Position numbers and translations under genes: made by a program. Under the pieces are notes generated by a model. That model saw nothing but the letters and a program-made list of their open reading frames with translations, was not told the origin of the DNA and did not search any database. Below are positions 12,200-22,997 of a stretch of 64,000 nucleotides of DNA, piece after piece; position 1 is the stretch's first letter, and each line of letters opens with the position of its first letter. This DNA is from Polytrichum commune (lineage: Eukaryota; Streptophyta; Polytrichopsida; Polytrichales; Polytrichaceae), in assembly GCA_950295325.1 (NCBI GenBank), contig OX485806.1:29882001-29946000 (forward strand), in the 5' to 3' direction.

Positions 12200-12225
12200 T
12201 TGCATCACGGTTAACCGTGATGCAA
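12200..12225. other. Perfect 26-bp palindrome
   Basis: TTGCATCACGGTT (12200-12212) is followed immediately by its exact reverse complement (12213-12225), giving a stem with no loop. The flanks AT/GT do not extend the symmetry. No element ends were recognised around it. Confidence 0.9.
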
Positions 12226-12334
12226 TATACGGCTAACAGGTTCACATTCATGCCGGTACCTGGATACATGCGTTACTTTTATTTATGCGTGTGCAAAATT
12301 ACTGAAGGTGGTGCTATATTTCGTTACGCTATGA

Positions 12335-12565
12335 AACTACATTGCATGTGATATTTAGTGTCACTTGTTATATGGAGAGTCACACGATGATGTACACTTT
12401 TATTGTTGTTATGTTTTTTTTTCCCCGGTGAAGTTGTTATTGTTCTATAATTTTTAGACAACCCATTTGACATTTGTTGGCGAAATATGAGATGTGCAGT
12501 AAATAGATATAGCATTGTGTAATTCCAAATAGTAAGTGACACTAAATACAATGTTTAGTGTAGTG
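12335..12565 (+). repeat. MITE of the CACTAC..TTTAGTG family, copy 2
   Basis: Right end in reverse reads CACTACACTAAACATTGTAT; the left end AACTACATTGCATGTGATAT aligns with it. Shares ATTCCAAATAGTAAGTGACA and a TTTGACATTTGTTGG core with copies at 3246, 19210 and 29468. Flanks do not show a clear duplication. Confidence 0.65.
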
Positions 12566-13489
12566 CCAACATAAGATCTAGGGTTTCGGGAGCCCAAAGT
12601 GTCAACGTGTTGGAACTCTCAAACGCAAGCTCTCTACAATTTTTCCCACAGTGTTAGGAGATGCCTCAAGAATGAGCTGCACCAATTGAGAAGAAGAAGA
12701 AGAAGAAGAAGCCTCTTTGAGCTCACCAAAACAAATTATGTATTATACAAACACCTTAGAGCACGCAGTAATTTACTTGAGATGTATGGTGAATGAGTAT
12801 GTAAACATGAATTTAGTATCCCTCGATAAAAATTCGAACCCTGCTAATTTTGTGATTTGGCAAAATAGTATGTGTTTTGCGAATTAGTACCGCGCACACT
12901 AAATGGGATAATTAGTGTAGCTTGTGCAATTACATTGCCTTCGTGAATACGTTGAACCTCTTTACCCATGCAAATCACCTTGGGTCACAATCAAATTGCA
13001 AAAAAAATCTTAACTTTGTATGTGTCTATATAAAAACAACATTACAAGAATGAATAAATGTTTTTTTATTATGGTATAAACCTATCAAAATAGTGAGGCC
13101 AACATAACCTCTAGGCTCAAACATCCAAGCCCTCCACCTATAAGGCTAGCCACACGTGGCTTTGAGCTTGCAAGTTTGGTGGGCCAAGGTAAGAAGCATT
13201 TGGACCCTAAAAACTTACCACTCTCTAGGAAAAGCCCATATGGAGAGGTTTAGTGTCTTGCATTTTCTACACATTCTAGTAAATTGTATGCTCCATCATT
13301 TGGCTCTCACCAATTGGTGTCGGAACCCACATGGTTCAACACAACATTGTTTTAAGATCCCATGTGCAACCATGGTCCCAACCAACACAAAAAAGTTGAG
13401 AAAGATGTCGGTGACATGTGGAGACCTTCTTCTTCATGCATCTCAAGGATTACATGCCCTAATAATGTTGCATGTAAAGTCTCTCTAAG

Positions 13490-13860
13490 AGGGACGAAAG
13501 CATGGGTCTAATCCTTCTTTGAGAGAACTTTCAACTATGAGCTCATGAACTCATCGTGTGACATAAACCATTTTGAAAGTTGGGTGAAACTCCTTGGACT
13601 TCTTCTGTGCTTCCAAAAAAAATGAGAAAACTTTAGGGTTTGAAATAGGGTTTTCCCATGGGGTCTGCCACCTTGCATTTTGTATCGGCCTATGGAAGGT
13701 TGGCTTCACCCACCCATCCTGATATGACAAGTGAGGAATTTAAGTTTATAACAATCCAACACGCACTCTTTGCCTAAAGAAAACTCGGGGAACTTTATGA
13801 TTATGTTCTCAAACTGACATTGTAGCTTAACTCAACATAAGTTTGATCCCAAGACTTTAC
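13490..13860 (+). repeat. Interspersed repeat family K, copy 1
   Basis: About 370 bp shared with 31760-32130 in the same orientation: ATCCTTCTTTGAGAGAAC, TTTTGAAAGTTGGGTGAAAC, CTCCTTGGACTTCTTC, TCATGGGG/CTGCC and CTCAAACTGACATTGTAGC. No TIR, LTR or coding capacity recognised; could be part of a larger degraded element. A Harbinger-type MITE begins directly after it. Confidence 0.6.
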
Positions 13861-13872
13861 GCATAACTCTAA

Positions 13873-14354
13873 AGGTCACTTCACACACGGGACTGAGAGC
13901 CCGTGACCATTACACCTCAAGCACTCTCATTGGTGGAAAAGACGGAGCTGGTCCAAGTTCGCTTCACACCACGCTTGAGGGACCAACGGAGTATGTGAAA
14001 GCAAGATGGATGTAAAGTCTGCGTGGATCCCTACATGGCATCGAATGGATCATGTTTCATGGTCACTTGGATTATTTTCAAATACCACCTCTTGGAGGCA
14101 GGCCTAACACAAAACTGGGAGACCATGGCACTCCAAACGCTCACAACCGTTGATATATTCTATTGTATCATGCGTGAGGATCCGCAAGAAATAGCATTCC
14201 GTTGAGGGCCCAATCACACATGACTTCACACTACACTTAGGGCCCGTGACCACACTACATGAGTTTGGAGGTGTGTTGGGGACGGCCTTTGGACACTTTC
14301 TTTTGGGCTCTCACAATGTCATGGTCACGGCTCTTGGCTCGTGTGTGACGTGGC
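13873..14354 (+). mobile_element. PIF/Harbinger-type MITE family D, copy 1
   Basis: 482 bp. Ends read AGGTCACTTCACACACGGGA on the left and, in reverse, GGGCCACGTCACACACGAGC on the right; both flanks are TAA (13870-13872 and 14355-14357). Near-identical copies lie at 27102-27582 (inverted) and 36810-37311, and a right-hand fragment at 18651-18815. A 60-codon frame at 14023-14205 has a counterpart in the 27102 copy, but it matches no transposase motif I know. Three-base TAA duplication and GGGCC ends fit PIF/Harbinger; the assignment rests on ends only. Confidence 0.82.
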
Positions 14355-15911
14355 CCTAACACCTAACTAGCTTGAATCAAAATCGCATGACCGAATTATA
14401 GAATCAAAATCACGGGAAAAGGGGAAGAGTATATATGTTTTGGGCTACTAAGAGGGGGAATCTTGTGTGGTATTATGCTCCCTCATGGTCTCGGTGGCAT
14501 CACAACTCCCAAGGGGTCCATCAAGGGGGGGGGGGTGTTTAGGCCACAATACTAAAAGAGGCCATTCAAAACGAAGGCGGAAACTATAAAGGGGAACTAA
14601 CCCCCTCGAGGTGGTTTTTGCCAGGGTGGCACGCAAGGAATATGTGGTATCCAATGGGAGGAGGGAAGAGAAATATAATACAATAACACAAGGGGTATAA
14701 TATAATATTGTGGAGCTAATTATATATACATGTAGAGTGTCTAATATAGTAAGGGGTTGTTACAAGAATTAAGGGGGAAAGTTGGCCCCTATAGCGTGGG
14801 ACTTGGAGGGGCCGATTATATGCGGCTTGAGGTGTATTTGAAGTTTGAAGGAATCGTGCGGGATACCCCAAACATTCGTAAATTACTCTCTATTTGTAGT
14901 GATGGAGTCGAATGTTCTAATTTTGGTGTCGTATATATGGACACAACATCCATTAGCTAGCTAGAGTTGGATGTCCTCTAAGTTAGGAACGAGTGTGTTG
15001 AAATCGGTGACCATGTATATAGATAGATAGAAAGATAGAAAGATAGATAGATAGATATGCTTTACGATTTGACCATCTCAATCCAATTTGTAACAATGGA
15101 GTCTTACTTCTTGATTGTCCTCTTGTTGCACACAGTTGGATGGACAATTCGTGACTTAACATGGAGTTATCTTAGGGCCGGTTTAAACTACACAGAGGAA
15201 GTGCACGAGTCGAGAATTTTAGGGGAATGGGTTCTGCACTGGCCAGGGTTTACACTACGCCCAAGACTTCTATGGTGGAGAACTTCAAGCATGGATGAGA
15301 AAATGACATGGATGCCAACATGTCTGTATTTTATTTTTATTTTATTTTTGTTAAGAGAGGTCTCCAAAGGTCGAGTTTCTTGGGCAACCTCAAACTCCCT
15401 CATACATGAAACTTGACCTCCATGTAACTCCAACTTGAAGCATTCTTTTTTCATTGTTTTTCCATCTTGTTTGCCATACCAGCCGTTTGTCTCAAATAAA
15501 CTTGTCTTGGGCTGAAACCTATCACTACTTAATGCACTTCCTCACCATAGTCTAAACCGACGCTTAGGAGCATTTGAGGTGATGAAGCCAACCAAAAAAA
15601 TTATATCTCGCTTCGAGATTCTCAAAGAATTGAATTGCATCCGGATGCCAACAATACCTTTAATCTTCCTCCACCATCTCCTTGGGGCTCATCCAAAGCA
15701 CCATGCAATGCATTTAATGTTCATTTATCATTATTATAACTAATAATCTCTATTATTGTTGGGGAGGGGAGGGGCAATGGTATGCCTAAATGGGGAAATA
15801 TTCTTATACATAAAATGTCGCGCTCTCACTTATATGGACTTTGACCGCCCATGAAAATCTCATAAGTTCAAATTTGAATCAAAGTACTTGTAAAGAACTT
15901 ACACTTGTTTC
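14355..15911. other. Intergenic with tetranucleotide microsatellite
   Basis: About 15017-15058 is a (GATA)n/(GAAA)n microsatellite. A poly(G) run sits at about 14526. Around 15176-15285 there are weakly opposed ends (GGGCCGGTTTAAACTAC and, in reverse, GGGCGTAGTGTAAACCC) that may mark another Harbinger-type MITE, but its flanks do not match. No gene supported. Confidence 0.45.
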
Positions 15912-16275
15912 TAACTACGCTGAATAGTGTGGGTGGAAATAATTAGCGTGGAAATAGTTAGCATGGGTCACACTAGCTTTTAGGTCAAGCTGGAATAAAT
16001 GTGGGTGGAAGACAACGGGTCTTTCCTTAAGTCTTCATGAAGCATTTTACCAACACATTGATATCAATTATAAGAAATAAAATATAACAAAATAAAATGA
16101 TCACGCACATCAATTTTCTAGAATTATAATCAATATGGCCAACACCAATTTTCTACAATAACTTTTAAGGTGGGCTGAAAATTAATGTGCCATGTTAATT
16201 CTCATTATGAGAATCATTGTGGGCTCTTGATATATAATTGTGGCTCATAGTAATAAGACTATCTAGTGTAGTTGG
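15912..16275 (+). repeat. Interspersed repeat family C, most complete copy
   Basis: Opposed ends AACTACGCTGAATAGT and, in reverse, AACTACACTAGATAGT bound about 365 bp with TTAGCATGGGTCACACTAGC, GTCTTCATGAAGC, CAACACATTGATATCAAT and TTCTCATTATGAGAATCA. The ends suggest a non-autonomous DNA transposon; no TSD resolved. Confidence 0.6.
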
Positions 16276-18225
16276 GGTCAACTCGTATGGCATTGGTCGT
16301 GGCTTTTTTGGTTCTAGATCTCAGATGGATTTGTTCCAAATGTTGTCCATCATATATTATTTATGGACAACGTGTTTGTCCGGCTATACTTAAATCCCAA
16401 TTTACCATCACGTGATTGAAATAAAATTATATAGATTAAAGAAATAACAAAAGAATGTTTTTTGCACATGAATTTCTAGCAATGACTGTTCATAAAAGAA
16501 AAAATGCACCTCAAACCCCACCATGTTAACCCAAACTATTTGGGTCCCATGTTCATGTCCGAACATTTGTGCCAGGTACATGGATAATTGAAAACTACAC
16601 TAACCGTCTCATGTAGTGCAACATTCAGATTAATGTGTTGTGTTAATTAAAGCGGTCATTATGACTTGTCATATAGAAGTAATGTCATATGGCACCCTCT
16701 GCACCTGCACCAACGATTGTAAGACAATCCAACAATGTGGGTCATCAATGAAAATGATGACTTCTTTCACCTTCAGTGGAAGCTATCCCCTTCTGATTTC
16801 CTCCAACCATGGTGGTTCCCATGAACTGGACACGGGTAGATCACTCCATTGTCAAGTTGAACACCACGTGTGACCAAAAAAATCTTCTTTTGGTAAGTTG
16901 CACCACCAAAATGGGTCAAAATTTTATCAAATTTTTTTCATGAGTAGATATACACAGTACATATGACATAGTCAAAAGTGGCAACTAAATTTGATGATTT
17001 GTTTTTTTCATAAAACATACCATTTGTAACTAGAATGACACAGAATTGAACTAAAACAATTACTAAAAAAAATAAAGATGACTAAAAATTTCAAAAAAGT
17101 ATACAAAAGATACTCTCAATGGTTATGTATATGTAGAAAAAATATCATAAATTTTAAAATTATATATGGCATGTAATATAGGGGTAGCAAACTTTGTCCG
17201 CACGTGGTGTCAACTTGACAATGAAGTGACCTCCCCGTGGAACTGGATTACTTGGAGTTCCTCTCTTTTAGTTCCACAATTCACTTCAATCCCCCCCCCC
17301 TTTTCCCGCGGGGGAAAATGAAACAAGACAAGGAAAGCGAACCACATTGTATTAGACGTTTAGTGTACACTAATATGTGCAAACATGTTGCCTCTATACC
17401 CATGCAAATTATTACATTTGGGTCAAATCAAATGACCCAAACTTTTAACTGTGTTTATCAATCCATGATAACGAATATCCACAATAGTGTGGAATGTTGA
17501 TAAATTAGCGTTGGGCAACCAAATTGCACAATTAGTTAAAATGACCAAAACATATCATCAAATTTCCACCCAAAAAATGACTTCTTAAGGCGAAAATTGA
17601 AAATTTGTGACTCTAAAAACTAAAAAAAAAAAATCAACTATTCCGTGGTTTCCTATGGATGAAATCGTCGTGAACATCCCCAAAATCATTAAAACAAAAA
17701 CTGGATGAAACATATAGTTGTTAGATGGATGCGTCCGTAGCTGGATGAACAGCCTGAAACATCATCCATACGTGGCTTCATCACTCCAATGATTGTCACC
17801 ATTTCGGCCCCCTTTCAAAAAACAATTTCAAAAAATATCATGGCCTGGGTGGTTGGAAAAAGTCTCCTCGGTTAGTTGCACCGGTTTCCTCGAATCGTGC
17901 AGTGCCACGTGGACGAGGGGCCAAACCTGGTTCCTTAATTCAGGAAGTGAGATCCTAAGATCAACCTTGTCGGTGGCTAATCATGATTAGCAGGGGGGAG
18001 GGGTGTTAGTTACACGTGGCGCAACCTGAGCAGCCAATCAGGTGCGGTCGTGTGGGAAAATCAGTTTAAATTAGCCTAAGTGGACTCACGCGACCAGTTT
18101 AGCGTGTCACTGCCAACTGACCCTTGACACGTGTGACCAACTGTCATAACAGGTGGCGAAGGTGAGCGACCTTCCTACCGGAGTCCGGACTACTTACTTC
18201 CCCAATTTTCAAATGTGGAAGAATA
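16276..18225. other. Intergenic, no supported gene
   Basis: AT-rich sequence with homopolymer C at about 17291. The region around 17355-17460 (CCTCTATACCCATGCAAATT, TTGGGTCAAATCAAATGA) has a diverged relative near 12955-13010, so it is at least partly repetitive. No domain or splice-supported frame found. Confidence 0.4.
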
Positions 18226-18299
18226 CGGGACTTGGACTTTACACTAACTCGGGATCTCTAATCTCGGATTAAGTAGTGTGAGTCCAAGTCCCGAGTTAG
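18226..18299. other. Nested inverted repeat
   Basis: CGGGACTTGGACT..ACACTA (18226-18246) pairs with TAGTGT..AGTCCAAGTCCCG (18274-18293). A second pair, CTAACTCGGGA (18244-18254) and TCCCGAGTTAG (about 18289-18299), overlaps it, so two alternative stems are possible. It sits directly upstream of a SINE-like fragment (18314-18353). Confidence 0.75.
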
Positions 18300-18344
18300 G
18301 GTAAGACCAACTCCTTTCCACTATCCTCGGGTAGTTTAGGGTCA

Positions 18345-18520
18345 TCTTGGACCACTAATTGCTTCAAATTCAAGACGTATGGTAGAACATTGATCATTTT
18401 AAAAAGAATATATAGGATATATCCTGACTTAGTAAAGAAAATCCCAGAGATCACAACATGTAACCGGTTGGACTTGAAAATACTAAGATTTTGGCTGGTT
18501 ATGTTGTCCGAAAATCACCT
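18345..18520 (-). repeat. hAT-type MITE fragment
   Basis: Contains TCAAATTCAAGACGTATGG, TGATCATTTTAAAAAGAAT, ATCACAACATGTAACCGGTT and TTTTGGCTGGTTATG, matching the reverse orientation of 33240-33468. TIRs are not recognisable. Confidence 0.6.
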
Positions 18521-18650
18521 TGAACATCTCTCTCCAGAAATGAACGCACATCTCATCCATCCAACATAGAAAGGTGAAACCGGAAAGATTCGTTTGTCAA
18601 TTCATCTCAAGTGACCTCGAGTATGGAAATTCATTGAAAATAGCATTTGG

Positions 18651-18815
18651 TTGAGGGCCCCGTCCCATATGACTTCACACTACACTTGAGGGCCCGTCCG
18701 TGACCACACAAGATGATTTTGGAGGTGTCTTGCGACGGCCTTTGGACACTTTCTTTTGGGCTCTCACCATTTCACGGTCACAGCTCTTGGCACGTGTGTG
18801 AAGTGGCCCCTTACA
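18651..18815 (+). mobile_element. PIF/Harbinger-type MITE family D, right-hand fragment
   Basis: Right third of the family D element (ATGACTTCACACTACACTTG, GGACACTTTCTTTTGGGCTC, TGTGTGAAGTGGCCCC), starting inside the element with no left TIR. Confidence 0.75.
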
Positions 18816-19209
18816 AAGCGGCCATGCATGAATCCTTGGCCAATCTAGCCACCGCAATTTTGTATAGATGTTCTCGCACTATGAAAACTCAACCATATAT
18901 AGTAATATAAAACGGTTTGAATGTTGGAATTTTATGCTCTTAGGTGGAAATCCGCTTTCCTAGCCCCCCCCCCCTCCCCTCCCCTCTTCTAAGTCCATCT
19001 TGTGTGAGAATTTGAATTGGCAATGGTGTGGGGATTGAGCAAATCTCCTCGCTCATTTTCACCTCGTGTGTGGGCAGAAGAAGCGTGCTTAAATTGCAGC
19101 AATTCAATTAGATAAGGTAAGTGGGGCCTTGAGTTAATGCATGGCCACACTTCTAACTCCATAGCCCACTTCTTCTCGTGCAATGCGAACCACACAAGAA
19201 AGAATACGT

Positions 19210-19438
19210 ACACTAAACGGTGTATTTATTAGTGTCACTTACCATTTGGAGCTACACCAATGCTATACATGTTTAGTGTATATCTTGTATTTTGCCAACG
19301 AATGTCAAATTGGTTGTTTGGACATTGCAGAGCTTTAACATATGTACTTGGTTAAAAAAAAGTTACGTCAATAGGTAATAAAAACATATAGCGTTGTGTA
19401 ACTTCAAATGGTAAGTGGCACTAAATACCATGTGTAGT
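19210..19438 (+). repeat. MITE of the CACTAC..TTTAGTG family, copy 3
   Basis: Shares TTAGTGTCACTTACCATTTG, GTATTTTGCCAACGAATGTC and AAATTGGTTGTTTGGACATT with the copy at 3246. Ends are ACACTAAACGGTGTA and, in reverse, ACACTACACATGGTA. Confidence 0.65.
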
Positions 19439-19541
19439 GTGATGGAAGATGAGATGATGGTCAATTTCAATTTGTGTCTGTAGATGTTTTCCTCGTCACT
19501 TGTTTTTGGAGCTCATATGAATATCTTGATCATTGTCAAAG

Positions 19542-19919
19542 GGATGAATGGGGGAGAACCCATCGCTAGTTACAGATGAGCTGGTTGAGGGGCTGATCAC
19601 ACTGGCTATTACTGGCACCGTCCACCAGCATCTCCGGCTGTAACAGTGTGAAAAGTTGTGGGCCAACATCCATTTCTCAACATAATTCCCAACAACTTCA
19701 TGGTTGGAACCAGACGAAACTGTTGGTGTGATCGGGGCATGAGTTTGAGAAAAAATTGGTTGAGGTTCAAGACTATAGGGTTATTACCGATCCTTTTAGA
19801 GGGATTTATAGAATATTCCCGAATAAATAAAGAGAACCCGAAAGATCACAAAATGTAACCAGGTGAACTTGGAAACACTTGGATCTTGGTCGATTATGCC
19901 CAAAATCTCCCAAACACTA
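19542..19919 (-). mobile_element. hAT-type MITE carrying a nested Harbinger-type MITE
   Basis: A family member (reverse orientation to 33240) with ends near GGATGAATGGGGGAGAACCC and AAAATCTCCCAAACACTA. Flanking octamers TGTCAAAG (19534-19541) and TATCAAAG (19920-19927) agree at 7 of 8 positions, a decayed 8-bp duplication as expected for hAT. A 151-bp insert (19589-19739) splits it. Confidence 0.75.
19589..19739. mobile_element. Short nested MITE, 3-bp TSD (TGA)
   Basis: 151 bp bounded by GGGGCTGATCACACTGG and, in reverse, TGCCCCGATCACACCAAC, flanked on both sides by TGA (19586-19588 and 19740-19742). Removing it with one TGA restores the host MITE reading CTGGTTGAGTTTGAG, as in the other copies. 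The 3-bp duplication and GGG-type ends fit PIF/Harbinger. Confidence 0.75.
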
Positions 19920-19989
19920 TATCAAAGTGAAGATTTTTTTTTTAGCTCATTAAATGGTAATATAGGTCGTCCTCCCCCACCGATGTCGA

Positions 19990-20130
19990 TGATGTTGACT
20001 ATTGAGTTTAGGGAGTTTTAACAAAATTTTGATCACGTAGTCTAGTCTCTTTTGAGAGCATCATTTTTTAGTGTTTGTGTTTTAGATCCATACCTAGCCA
20101 CATATCACTCACATGCAGGCATTTGATTAA
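19990..20130 (+). repeat. Interspersed repeat family J, copy 1
   Basis: GTTGACTATTGAGTTTAGG, TTTTGATCACGTAGTCTAGT and CCATACCTAGCCACATATCA recur at about 59945-60100, with looser relatives near 23965-24060 and 36065-36160. Function unknown. Confidence 0.5.
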
Positions 20131-20794
20131 GAGATGTAACCAAATAAGGCCCGCATAGATTATCATTGCAATATCAGCTAAACCCTAAACGCTTTTTCAA
20201 CTCAATTTGGGGTCGGATCTCTCATTATATACGGTGCTTTGAAATTATGAAACATGAATAAAATTGATATCCCTTTGGTTATGGAATTTATGCATCAAAC
20301 AATTTTTGGAACTTTTTATATTCTTTATACCACATTCACCATTGGGGATTTTGGGTTTGAAATCCTTATGTATCTCTATCAAAACATTGAGATTCCATCC
20401 AACAATGTCAAGTTTTCAATTCAAGGGTCCTCAAATTTTCAACACATGGCATTTTGTGGAAGTTGTAAGTTCCATTTGATCGGCATTTTTTATACTTTTT
20501 CTAGTGGTGTATAACTATACTCAATACACCCAAAAAAAAACACATGGATCCCAATAAGAAATCAAGGCGAAACTTCTCCTTGTTTTTGACACCTCGTCAT
20601 ATTAGCCATTGAATATTCTATTTGAAGATACTCAAACAATTGAGAATGTGCGAGGTGCTCCTCAACCACACACATTAAACATCTATATGGATGGAAATAA
20701 ATAAAAAACTTATAAGACATGGCAATAACAATCACCATAACCATAATATTCACGAAGAACATCTCAAGGTCAGTTTAGGACATCCAACGAGTAA

Positions 20795-21357
20795 GGAGTG
20801 GTTTACACCATGAATATGAAGTCGGACCATGGAAGATGGCCTTTTTCTATGGTCCGATTTCTTTAAAATAAATAAATAAATCAGAAATAAATAAATTACA
20901 AAGCCTTTGGACACCTTACTAGGTGTAAATTGAATGTGGACCAAGAGGAATGACCATACACCAAAAAATAAATGTGTTGTTATATATATATATGCCCAAA
21001 AAGGGTAGGTTTGAAAAAAAATTCAAGCTTGATCATTCTCTTGTCTTTATCTTCTCTCTCCCCCCCCCAAAAAAAATTCAATAAAAAACATTACAAAAAC
21101 ATTTCTCTGCCATGGGTCCCTGCTCTCTTTCTTTAACCAGGGCACCTCTTTTGCCTCTCCCACCACACAAGCCGTTGGACCATATCATTGGACAATGTAG
21201 GCCTTAAAACATGTCTTTTGGGGACCTCGGACTTCATGGTCACTCTGACATTGTTTCCCTTGGTGTAAACCGAAGTGGTCCCAAGACGAGTTCAACAGCC
21301 AATCACAAATTTTACAAGGCCTTGGGACGACTTTATGGTCCATGGTGTAAACAACCC
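20795..21357. mobile_element. PIF/Harbinger-type element, TSD TAA
   Basis: 563 bp. Ends are GGAGTGGTTTACACCATG and, in reverse, GGGTTGTTTACACCATGG, both flanked by TAA (20792-20794 and 21358-21360). Subterminal AAGTCGGACCATGGAAGATGG-type words recur in the neighbouring array at 21838-22361. No transposase remnant recognised. Confidence 0.82.
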
Positions 21358-21837
21358 TAAGCTTTTCACAAGTTAACTACAAACCATACCATATCCCACA
21401 TGAAATAAGCGTGTCCAATTAAGAAGAGTGGCCCGCATACATTAGGTACACTCATTGATGGTCCAAGTGGCTTTCATTCAAGTTACACAAAGAGCAAAGT
21501 AATTAAGAAACGTAAGAAAACATACGATGACATGGTAGGTATGCTTTCAAAGGCTTTCACCAATACTCCCCCCTTGGGGCCATAAACGGTTAATCATTGG
21601 AACTTGGACCTCAAATGTATATATATATATATATATAGATCACCCGTGTGAGGAGGTCTGTCCCGGTGCATGTTGCAGTAGGAAGAATTAGGAAGAAATT
21701 CGATGTCAGCTCGGACTGCCACTCCCAAAAAGGTCACATGGTCTCGAAAAATTGTCAGAATCATGGCATCACAAACCCCAATTGCTGGGGAGAAGGAGTC
21801 GTTGGATTTTGAGCATTAGGACCATGAAGTCGGACCA

Positions 21838-22319
21838 TGGAAGATGGTTTTTTTTCATGGTTCGACTTCATGGTCTAACTTTCATGGTCTGATTTCTTAA
21901 AGACTCAATTTGCATAGCCTTTGGGCCCTCACTAGGTGTAGATTGAATGTGGACCAAGAGGAACGACCATGCACCAAAAAGTGTGTGTGTGTGTGTGTCG
22001 GTTGGACCATGGAAGATGGTTTTTTTTTCATGGTTTTTTTTCATGGTCTAACTTTCATGGTTTGATTTCTTAAAGAATCAATTTGCATAGCCTTTGGGCC
22101 CTCACTAGGTGTAGATCGAATGTGGACCAAGAGGAACGACCATGCACCAAAAAGTGTGTGTGTGTGTGTGTGTCGGACCATGGAAGATGGTTTTTTTTCA
22201 TGGTTCGACTTCATGGTCTAACTTTCATGGTTTGATTTCTTAAAGAATCAATTTGCATAGCCTTTGGGCCCTCACTAGGTGTAGATCGAATGTGGACCAA
22301 GAGGAACGACCATGCACCA

Positions 22320-22361
<42 letters not shown>
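21838..22361 (+). repeat. Three tandem 165-190-bp units separated by (GT)n
   Basis: Three copies starting near 21838, 22003 and 22173. Each runs from GGACCATGGAAGATGGTT through TCTTAAAG, AATTTGCATAGCCTTTGGGC, CTCACTAGGTGTAGAT and GACCATGCACCAAAAA into a GT run of about 18 to 36 bp. The units derive from the left part of a Harbinger-type element like 20795-21357; its right end (reverse GGGGTTGTTTACACCATGG) is at about 22997. Copies 2 and 3 are almost identical, so the amplification is recent. Confidence 0.85.
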
Positions 22362-22364
<3 letters not shown>

Positions 22365-22997
22365 TATATATGTCCAAAGAGGGCAGTTTTGAAAGAATTT
22401 CAAGTTTGACCATATTTTTTTTTATCTTCTTTGCCCAAAAGAAGTAGTCGTTGAAATTCAAAATAAAAAATGTCTTTTATGAAAATATAGATCTCTCTCC
22501 TTACCAAGTAATTAAATTGGTAAAACCAACTCTTCATGCTTGGGGCAACTACTTTGGGATTGGCAACTTCTCTCGTACCTTCAGTTTGCTAGATCACTGG
22601 ATTTGGCATAGAAGCTCGTGATATTTAAATCATAAATTTATTGTTTATTTATTTATCACATAATAGAGTTGACCATTTTTTACGCATTGATCAAACAAGT
22701 TTATAAGAAGCCAATTTATATGATTAAAATTTATTATAGCAATATTTGTCTGCCATGGGCCCTTGCCTTTTTCCTACCATAGTAACTCTTTTGCCTCTCC
22801 CACTGCCAAACCTGTTGGACCATGTCAATGGATGATGTAGGCCTTAAAATATGTCTTTTGGGGGCCTCGAACTCCATGGTCTCTTTGATATTATTCCCTT
22901 GGTGTAAATGCAAGTGGTCTTGGGACGAGTTCAACAACCAATCACGGATTTTACATGGCCTTGGGACGACTTCATGGTCCATGGTGTAAACAACCCC
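22362..22997. mobile_element. Right part of a second 20795-like Harbinger-type element
   Basis: About 22740-22997 matches 21110-21357 (GACCATGTCAATGGATGATG, TTGGTGTAAATGCAAGTGGT, TTCATGGTCCATGGTGTAAA) and ends CAACCCC. The left TIR is absent: the left edge near 21828 reads GGACCATGAAGTCGGACC without the GGTTTACACC end. Confidence 0.65.

Noticed and set aside
13156-13488. 110-codon plus ORF
   Set aside because: No recognisable domain, no second copy and no splice-site support; coding potential not better than background.
22253-22461. Frames rich in Cys-Val or His-Thr
   Set aside because: Translations of the (GT)n microsatellite.
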